Below are positions 52,746 through 61,900 of a DNA stretch of 64,000 nt, piece by piece (position 1 is the first letter of the stretch; every line of letters starts with the position of its first letter). Made by a program: the position numbers and the translations under genes. The stretch is taken from contig CAJNDS010002472.1 of the NCBI GenBank assembly GCA_905221605.1, forward strand, positions 247,001 through 311,000, given 5' to 3'. This DNA comes from Symbiodinium natans (lineage: Eukaryota; Sar; Dinophyceae; Suessiales; Symbiodiniaceae). A model generated the notes under the pieces. It made no database searches. It saw nothing but the letters and a program-made list of their open reading frames with translations, and was not told where the DNA came from.

Positions 52746-53437
52746 CTAGGTTTAGGGCCTACAGAGCTTTGTGCTGGGGCTTTTTGGGGATGAGGGTTTG
52801 GGGCCTTGAAACTTTAGGGCTTCTGTCTTCAGGTGGCTGATCAGACTGTTGACGTTCAAACGACCGTTTAGGATTTGGGGTTTCAGGTTTAGGGTTTAGG
52901 TTTGAGGGGTTTAGCAGCTGCGGATACAAAGCAGCTGTCTCAACAAACAGGTGCCAAAGCCCTTCCAGAAACTGCCACCGAGGAGCTCATTGGAAGGTTT
53001 ATTGCCTCAGTTGGGAGAACGAAACCCCAACAGCCTAAACCCGAAACCCTAAACCCGAACCCCCCAAGCCCTAAACCCGAAACTCGTTTGGGGAAGCGTA
53101 AAACCAAAGCCAACCGTGACAAAACACGTCATCATCATGAACTGTATCAACAGCGGAGAAATAAGAAGTATGGAAATATCGCGACATAGGAGCATACAAA
53201 CATAGGCGTATAGACAAATGGAAGCATGACTGCACCCTAAACACTGAAGCCTAAACCCTAAACCCTAAACCCTAAACCCTAACCCCCAAACCCTAAACCC
53301 TAACCCTGAACCCTACACCCTAAACAGATAAAGACAGAAACATCGAAATACAGAAACATCAAACACACTGGCCGAGGAGCTGAAACCGCAAATGCAGCTC
53401 CAGGTCAAGGGCTGTCGCCCCTCAGATGAGACAGGAA

Positions 53438-53570
53438 GGGTTTAGGGTTTAGGGTTTAGGGTTTAGGGTTTAGGGTTTAGGGTTTAGGGTTTAGGGTTTA
53501 GGGTTTAGGGTTTAGGGTTTAGGGTTTAGGGTTTAGGGTTTAGGGGTTAGGGGTTAGGGGTTAGGGGTTT
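53438..53570. repeat. TTTAGGG array passing into TTAGGGG
   Basis: About 15 canonical units and four TTAGGGG units at the right end. Confidence 0.9.
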
Positions 53571-54654
53571 TGAGGTTTACGGGCTAACCTTGCAGCATTT
53601 CGACTACATAGCTGAACGCAACTAAGTTCACCACCGTACGGATACCATAACATGATGCAACCCTATAAGCCGCCCTATCCACCCTAGAACTTTTATAGAC
53701 TCTAGAAGCCCATGTTGCTTTCCAAGGGCCCTGCATAGGAGGGTCCCGGAGACAAACTCCCACATGCAACAAGAACTTCGGGTTTCATCTACCCAGAACC
53801 CGACCTTGAGAAACCCAAAACTTACGGTGCGTTTGTAGGTCGTGTTTATAAAAGCCGTTCTCGGATTCTTCGAGCGAGAGTGCGAATGGGTGAAATGCAG
53901 ACACTCTCAGCCCCTCAGACGCTCAAAGATTCCCTCAAGTTGCAGCGAGGTGCTGCTGGAGGCCGAACCGACACCCTGTGTGCGTATTTGCCCCTAAACA
54001 CTAAACCCTAAACCCGAAACCCTAAACCCTAAACCCTGCAAAGGCAAATCGATACTTAAAAAGAAGCCTTGAGCTAAGGGCGCGCTGCAAGGAAAGCCGG
54101 GGTAACCAAGAAGAGCGGGGCAAGTTCTAAGCAGCAGCCGATGCAGAAGTCAGGACTCCTACTCCATTATCCGATGGCTATATACTGAACTCGGAACCCT
54201 AGCAAAAGAATATAATTTTGCTGTTTCTTAGGAATTAAGTGCCCAAAAACCTTTTAAAAAATTTCCAAGTATCCCTAAGATGACAATTAACCAGAGGGTT
54301 TTGCGAAATCCTTGACTCTGGAATCGCGCCCAGCCATTGATTCGCCTATTAAGTATGGCCGGTCCACCATTCTCAGCAGAAAATAGAAAATGAAGCAGCC
54401 ACCGCCACGAGTGCCTCCATGCGATTCTTAGGCATCCTACAACATTGCAGGCTTCGGGCCTTCAGGGCAAACCCACAAAAGCTTCCAACCTTCCTAACTC
54501 CGTTAAGATCGAGACCTCAATTCGATTCCGAACCCGTTCTAAATCCTAAACGCCTAAACGATTCGAGGCGCCATCGGCATGCCTGGCATCACCCCTGCCG
54601 GTGGCGCGAGGCCTTGAAAGGCGGCCTGAAAGGCGGCTTGCTTCGCAAGGCTGT
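53571..54654. other. Unique interval
   Basis: Only a short CCCTAAA run at 54000-54035. No supported gene. Confidence 0.4.
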
Positions 54655-54895
54655 ATGAATATACATATTTTTGTACATGTACATGTACATGTACGTGTAC
54701 ATATACTTGTACATGTACATATACTTGTACATGTATATGTACATGTACATGTACATGTAAATGTAAATGTAGATGTACATGTAAATGCAAATGTAGATGT
54801 ACATGTACATGTACATGAATATGTACATGTATATGTACATGTATATGTATGTGTGTGTGCACGTGTATGTGTATGTGCATGTGTACATGTATATG
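54655..54895. repeat. ACATGT/TATGTG alternating purine-pyrimidine repeat
   Basis: Imperfect GTACAT hexamers (about 35 units), ending in GTATGTGTGTGTG. Long His/Val, Tyr/Met and Thr/Cys frames are products of the repeat. Confidence 0.9.
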
Positions 54896-57004
54896 TAGAC
54901 TGCAGCTTCGGGATGTTTAGAGGCTTGGTTGTCACACTCCAGGGCCTGAGGGTTACGGCCTACCAGAGGGGCAAAGGGGCATTGATGGGTTCTGTTCGTT
55001 TAGGGTTTAGGGATTTGGGTTTAGGGTTTAGGGCTTAGGGCGTAGGGCTTGGGGTCTAGGCTCAGGGTTGAAGGTTTAGGGGTTTAGGATGTGCAAAGGA
55101 GCGGCTAGCAGTGCCGACTATGTCGCTGGGGACGCAACTCAGCAGGCGCCCAGGCGGGCCGGCTGCGCGACGACGGCGGGAGGGCGCGGGACTTTGGGGC
55201 AGTTGCGTACAGGGAGCGCGAACGCTCACGCACTGGTGCAAAAACAGGACGGGGGGGGGGGGGGGCCACGAGCCGCGCTTGATGTAGAGCTTCTGCCGGG
55301 TGCAGTCTGGGCATGCTGAAGCAGGTCGCTCAATCCCGGCGGAGGAGCAAAGCAGGCGAGCCAGTTTGGGTTGAACCAGCATGGCCAGGAGCAGGCAAGA
55401 GTGCATCAATGTTGCGTTCAGCAAGAAGTAGGCCCATCCGGATTGCCCGATCGGCCTGAGCTCGATCGAAGATGCTCATAGAACGCGTTCAAATCTCGGA
55501 AGCAGGGTAGCTGCGAAGTATACCGATCGTCAGCGTCCCTTTTCAGGAACCACTGCTTGTGGCTACCAGGACGGTAGTGTTTCGTCTCCCGAATCATCTC
55601 CGCCTCGGGGAGTTCGGTGTAGGGTTATGTATCCGGAGCAATGGTTTGCTCCCATGGATCCAAGTGATACCTGGCGCTGGACTTTTTCCATTCGTTGTCA
55701 AACTCAGCCCCAACGCGATACTGACCTCCCTCCCGAAATGGAAAATCACGAGCCAGGCCCTCGAGGATGTCTCACTTGGCTGTAGCTCTCACGGTACAGC
55801 TCGTACCTGGAAAGAATCCCATTTGCACCAACTTGCGCAGCGCCAAAGCATAGGCTCACCGATAGAGTGTGAGTCAGTTTGATGCGTCCCATTCACGGCA
55901 ACCTTTAGTAACAGGCGAAAGATCGGTGCGCTTGAAGTGAACGCTGTGATTAGGGTTTAGGGTTTAGGGTTAGGGTTTAGGGTTTAGGGTTTAGGGTTTA
56001 GGGTTTAGGGTTTAGGGTTTAGGGTTTAGGGTTTAGGGTTTAGGGTTTAAGGTTTAGGTTTAGGGTCTAGGGTTTAGGGTTTAGGGCTTTAGAGTTGGAG
56101 CTTCTTTGCGCCGAGCCACCCAGGCCGGATCCATCCCAGTGGCCTGAGCTGCATGGGGTGCAGGAATGGTGGAAATAGGCAGTTAATAGGCAGTTCTCTG
56201 ATTTCCCTTCTTGCGAGCCCTGATAAACAGCTCTGTACGGGAAACCCCCCCCCCCCCGCCCCCCGAAAAACAAAAAAATAAACAAATAAAAGAAAACGGC
56301 TTAAAGAAGCCCGCACGTGATCTGTCGAGGCGCGGAGCAACGCTAAGCTTGGCGCAGCAACCCCCTGAGCCTGCGCATGAAACCCTACATCCGGCCCATA
56401 GGCGTCTGCTGCCGGATGCGCTCTTAGGGTTTAGGGTTTAGGCGGTTTAGGGTTTAAGGTTTAGGGTTTAGGGTTTAGGGTTTAGGGTTTAGGGTTTATG
56501 AACAAAGTCCCCCCGTGTCTTGCGAGAAAGAACACAGCGAAGAGAGCAAGGACTGCCTCGGCTATGAAGGATATGAAGGGGACTAGAGATCTCAGGGTCA
56601 CATGTAAGAATCATTGCAACAGTACTGACACTGATACTTTGCGGGAGATTACAAATACTCGCAATATGTATCAGAACTAAATAATATAAAAATACGACAT
56701 GCAACAAATTGAAAAAATGACGAACAAAGGTTATTCTGAACACAAAGCATCCCTGTAACAAGCCCAGGCGCTGCGGCTGTCAACATCGACAGCATTGCCA
56801 AAGGCGGATTCTCCTGAGGGCGAAGGGGGCGGGGATATGCTTATGGGTTTAGGGCTTAGGGCTTAGGGTTTAGGATGATCGAGGCTAGGGTTTAGGGTTT
56901 GGGGTTTAGGGTTTGGGGTTTAGGGTTTAGGGTTTAGGGTTTAGGGTTTAGGGTTGAGGGTTTAGGGTTTAGGGTTTAGGGTTTAGGGTTGGCGCTTTGT
57001 GCGA
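54896..57004. other. Islands with three TTTAGGG arrays, no supported gene
   Basis: Arrays at 55953-56090, 56430-56498 and 56885-56992, and a G run at about 55249-55264. The 107-codon plus-strand frame at 55559-55882 lacks motifs. An open plus-strand island at 56768-56815 has two competing readings. Confidence 0.4.
55953..56090. repeat. TTTAGGG array
   Basis: About 18 units with a few one-base deletions. Confidence 0.9.
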
Positions 57005-57058
57005 TAGGGGGTACTATAATCCCCATTAAGGACTGTTAGTATATGGGGGGAACATCCC
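57005..57058. mobile_element. MITE-like element, family 1, copy D (right half)
   Basis: Reads GTACTATAATCCCCATTAAG through GGGGGGAACATCCC. The left inverted repeat is missing. Confidence 0.65.
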
Positions 57059-57491
57059 AAACCATCATGCACAACAACAATAGTAAGAACCTTACCTCTG
57101 GACTTGAAAAACAGAAGCAGCAACAGTGATAACAATGGCAGTAGCCGTCGTCATCATATTCACAACATGACGGACGAATAAAAATTCAGCATCGCAGTCA
57201 TACTCATCGTAGCCACAACAGTCAGAAACACAAGAAGAACCAAATCTGGCATCCATAGAATTCAAGAAGAACCAAACCTGGCGTCCATGCCAGCCGCCAG
57301 CCGCCCCAATGATGAATGCAAGCTGAGCGGCCGCTCATAACAAGCTCTGACTGTGACTTTGAAGAACTCTGCCCCTAAGCCCTAACCTCTAAACCCTAAA
57401 CCCTAAACCCGAAACCCTAAACCCTAAACCCTGAACCAAACCCTAAACCCGAAAACCCTTAAGCCCCAAAAGCCCTCAGCCCTGAACCCTC
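57059..57491. other. Unique interval with a short CCCTAAA array
   Basis: Downstream of the half MITE there is AAC/CAG-rich unique sequence to 57360, then CCCTAAA/CCCGAAA units at 57390-57470. Nothing supported. Confidence 0.4.
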
Positions 57492-57571
57492 TTAAGCAAC
57501 TTCGATGGAAAGTGGTTGCGGTAGCAGCCGCTCCTGCACTGCCTGAGCATACGGGTTGGCGCCTGCCGCAC
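57492..57571 (-). CDS. Possible terminal exon on the minus strand
   Basis: Acceptor TTTCGTGCAG, reading AAGANPYAQAVQERLLPQPL then SIEVA and TAA at 57492-57494. It is flanked by CCCTAAA variants on the left and TTTAGGG variants on the right. Confidence 0.45.
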
Positions 57572-58296
57572 CTGCACGAAACCCTAACGCATAGGGTTTT
57601 GGGGTTCAGGCTTAAGTTTTAGGATTTAGGGCTTAGGGCTTCGGGCTTAGGGTTTAGGGTTGAGGGCTTAAGATTTACGGCAAGTCAGAAGAGTCTTCCT
57701 TGGTCTGGATGGTCTTTTGGCGACTGCTGGGGGTGGGGCTGGGTTTCTTTCATGCTCTTTGAAGCAAACATGCGCAGCTTCAACAGAAGTGCGGGGGTTG
57801 GGGGGTGCGGCGGGGGCGGGTTGGCATTGGTTTGAACATCTCATCGCAGATGTGATAGACAGGCAGATCCTTCTTCCCTTCACCCTTCCTCCCTTCCTTC
57901 AGGCCTTGAATCCTTCATTCCTTCGCTGCTTCTCTGCATCCTTCCTCTCAACGAACACAGGAACCCCAAAACAACAAGTTGAAGTGCTGGTCAAACACTG
58001 ACCCAAAAAAACATAGACGACCCCGGGAACCCCAAAGCCGAAATCCGCAAGGGTTTAGGGTTTTAGGATTTAAGGTTTAGGATTTAGGGTTTTGGATTTA
58101 GGGTTTAGGGTTTAGGATTTAGGATTTAGGATTTAGGATTTAGGGTTTAGGATTTACATCAAACCTGGATCCAACCCAGCTTGTGACAGGCCGGGGCGAC
58201 CCACTTTGGCTCGCCGGACAGGTCCAAAGCCCTCCTAGGGACGGAGGCGCTCCGAGTAGGGAAACAGGTACCTTGTACCCCTCTACTGGATCCTTT
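57572..58296. other. Unique interval and TTTAGGA variant array
   Basis: A TTTAGGA-rich array lies at 58050-58152. A segment GGAAACAGGTACCTTGTA…CTCTACTGGATCC occurs at about 58259-58292 and again at 58457-58502, on either side of the family 2 element. Confidence 0.5.
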
Positions 58297-58407
58297 CTAG
58301 ACCCGGGAGTAACCTAGGAATAAACGGGTGAACTTCTTGGCCTTAAGGGGATTATAAGGGAACCCCAAACCTAAAAAAAGGAAAAAAGGGCCTACTCCTG
58401 GTCCTAG
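58297..58407. mobile_element. Small inverted-repeat element, family 2
   Basis: About 111 bp. Left end CTAGACCCGGGAGTAACCTAGG and right end GGCCTACTCCTGGTCCTAG are imperfect inverted repeats. Confidence 0.65.
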
Positions 58408-58599
58408 TTTTTAAGTGACCCTGGATCCTTTTTGCGGGACCCTGGATCCATTGTCGTCGGAAACAGGTACCTTGTAGCTGTATACCCTCTCTACTGGATC
58501 CGTTTAAAGGACCCTAATTCTTGCAAACTTGTCAGGATGGCTCACTGCAGGGACGAAGAGGACTGCCGAAGCTGTGGCTTTGCACAAGACCGCAACCCT

Positions 58600-58797
58600 A
58601 AACCTCAAACCCCAAACCCTCAACCCTAAACCCCAAACCCTAAACCCTAAACCCTAAAACCCTAAAACCCTAAAACCCTAAAACCCTAAAACCCTAAAAT
58701 CCTAAAACCCTAAAACCCTAAAACCCTAAAACCCTAAAACCCTAAAACCCTAAAACCCTAAAACCCTAAAACCAAAAAAAAACCCTAAAACCCTAAT
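58600..58797. repeat. CCCTAAAA variant array
   Basis: Canonical CCCTAAA to about 58640 is followed by about 17 eight-base CCCTAAAA units. It ends about 110 bases before the copia-type start codon. Confidence 0.9.
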
Positions 58798-58905
58798 GCT
58801 GAATGTGTAAAGATAAAGCGACCTCCGGATCCTCTGAAGCCTCGAAGGGCTCATCAGGGCCATGAAGGCACAACACGTGGGGTAGCTTTAAGCTCTCTTT
58901 GCTGT

Positions 58906-61900
58906 ATGCACAGAAGCCAGCAAGGACTCACGTCACATTGTTTTGTCGAGTTGCGAGAAGCAAAAGACTCCATCCATCCCATGCCGACCGATCGTCCTGT
59001 CCCAACTGCCTCTGATGATGACACCGACATGATGTTTCGACAGGTTATGACAGCCCAAGTTGCTGCTGGCTCGCCTGCGAATCGCCCTGTGGAGATGACT
59101 GCAGTTATGGCTGATCCTGGCAATGCGGGAGGACATGACAGGCCTATGATGAATGGTGTTGGATCTGCAAACGTTGATCCGATGCGAACTGCTGAGGCCA
59201 GATCAATGAGTTTGGCACCGTCAGCTGCAGATCATGGAGGAGAAGACAATGACGCTTCTCCGACATTGGTTTTGCCAACGGGGCCTGTCAGGGTCCAGGG
59301 AGACCTGGCTCCTTCTCCGCTACCAGGGTCGTCGCTGCTACTCGACCAGCAACCGGACTCGGCCGCGAGCGATTTGGTACGGTCAACGGGGCGTGTTCAA
59401 CAGGGTGAGCAAGCGTCACCACTGCAATGGATGATGCGTCTTGGGGAGTTCTTTCATAGGGCGTCGACAGCTGTGTCTGGAACAGCTGGAACTGCTCAGG
59501 CGATGGTCCATCAAGAGGTGAGGACTAGCTGGAGCCCTACGACGAGCAGGAACCATGAGGGAACGACCTGGGCAGCATCGCAAATGAGTGCACCACTTAT
59601 GCCGTCTACGACAAGTCAGCATCTGCAGAATGTTTCTCCCCTTCTTCAAGGACAACCTTTAGCTGCTGGGCTTCCAACCTACACCAACTCAGAGGGTACC
59701 TCTGATTCTGTGCATCGTGAAGACGTGCAGGTGGAGGTGCGACGCCAGCTAGGTGGAATATTGGGACAGTTGCAGGAGGAGCGTGCTCGTGCGGAAACTG
59801 CGTTGGCCCAAGCTCAGAGCATGAGGCAGCAACTGGAAAGGGAGAGACTGAGAACTGCAGGTGGTGGAGTGGGTGGCATTCCAGATGGTGTGCCAGTTTT
59901 TTCCTTGACGAGGCAGGATACTGATGGCATGGATGGACAGCTAAGCTTTGAGAGAAATGAAGGCCGAGATGCGGGATGGAATGTTTTACCCATCCCAGGC
60001 CAGGGTCCTGTAGGACCCAGCACATCCGGTGCGATGCATGTTGGAGGAAGTGGACATTTGACTGCCGCTGCCTCGGGCGCAACGCTGGATGAGAGAATCA
60101 GGCGGGGTGATGGAAACCCGCTTGGACTGCTGGGCTTGGACCGTGACAATTCGAGGGCAGGGGGTCAATCCCATGGACTACCTGAGCAATCGCATGCACT
60201 ACCTGGACGCACGGTTATGGGATCGTTGGAATCTGGGGCGGTGGAAAGGCAACGTGCTCTCGGCAGTCAAGAGCAATCCCATGGACTACCTGAGCAATCA
60301 CAAGCACTACCTGGTCGCACGGTTATGGGATCGTGGCAGCCGGTGGGTGGTGGTCGTCAGGGAGTATCAGTAGTTCAAGGTCAATCCCGTGGACTACCGG
60401 AGCAATCACAAGCACTACCTGGTCGTTATTTTAGTGATGATCAGCCACACGTGTCTCCTGGCATCGCAGTTAGTGCATCCAATGAGTCGCACCTTGGTCG
60501 CTCACTTCGGGATCTTCTGGGGTTGGGCAGAACGCAATCTCCACCTCGCAATATGGCAGGTCCGGAACCCACTGGCACCGAGGGCACGCCACCGACTATG
60601 TCCACGGCGGACAGAGTATTGCTGTCAATGGCCAGGGGAATCGAGGAGCTTTTGAAGAAGAATCAGGGTGCTGGAAGACCGGGACAGCCAGAGGCTGTCA
60701 AACCTGGGGCGCATGAGCTTCCTAAGCTTCCGGAGTATGATCCGGAAACGGCTGCGATCGACATGGTGCACTGGGTGACCCACATCGGCCCGATTCTCGA
60801 GGATATCTCTGACACTTCAGGACTGTGGTGGAGCGAGACGTTGCGCCAGTCTTCGCTATGGTATCAGGAGTATGCAGCAGCCAGCCCTTTGCATCGTTTG
60901 CAGTTGAAGCCCATCGCAGAGGGTCAGCTGCAAAAGCCGGAATGGTCAAGAGTTGAGCGAAGAGCGGTAGCCATGTTGTTGACCGCCATTCCGGACTCTT
61001 TGAGGCGAGACATCATAACCCATGGGGACATGACAGCGATGGGAGTGATGTGCCGGATCATGACAGTGTATCAGCCGGGCAACAAGCAGGAGAAATCCCT
61101 AATCCTCAAGAACTTGGAGGCTCCAGGAGAAAGTACGACGTCGTCCCAGGCTGCTCAAGGGCTTCGAAGATGGTTGTTGTGGTTAAAAAGGGCACGCACA
61201 CTGGGTATCGTGGAACCTGACGCCTCAATCCTGATGAAGGGTCTCGACAATCTCTCGCAGCGGGTGATCAGGTCGGACAGTGAGCTGGCGTTCAGGGTGT
61301 CGTTGGTGAGAGCGTCCTTGCAGGTTGACAACAACCCGCAACCGTCAACAGTGCTGCAATACCACCAACACCTCTTAGCCGAGCTGGAGACCCACGCTAG
61401 GACATCGGCAAGGGAGCCTTCTTCTTCCACTACAACATTGCCTACGATCAAGGGATTGACAACGGCCCCAAATGCTAGTGGAGGTTCAGAGCAAACCCCG
61501 AAATCCCCATCGCCAACGGCTACCTCTGATGTTTGCAGGTTCTTCTTGAAGGAAAAGGGCTGCAATAGGGGGAATAAGTGCCGCTACAAGCACTCGATGG
61601 CGGGTCTCACGAAGGAGGAAAAGAAGACGAAGTGCCTGGCGTGTGGAGCTACGAACCACAGAGCTAAAGATTGCACAGTGCCTGGGTCAAAAAGAAAGGA
61701 TAAGGACGGCACAGGTGAACCTGGACGTGAGCCATCGTCATGTTCTTCTACTACGACTACAGCCATGGGCTCGGATGGAGTGACGGTTCCGGCTGGTGGG
61801 CAGAGGCCGATGAAGGCGATCACCTTCGACACCCAGGAGGCGACGGAGATGAAGAGTTTGATGGCAAAAGCCATTGATGAGATTCGTCGACTGCAAGTTC

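Noticed and set aside
54546-55038. His/Val-, Tyr/Met- and Thr/Cys-repeat proteins
   Set aside because: They are translations of the GTACAT repeat in different frames.
56764-56815. Plus-strand terminal exon candidate (VNIDSIAKGGFS then stop)
   Set aside because: A competing frame is equally open and continues past it, and neither could be phased with another island.
10796-58797. A true chromosome end or CRISPR-like array
   Set aside because: Telomere-type arrays are interior, in both orientations and flanked by coding islands. Units are adjacent 7-9 bp repeats without spacers.
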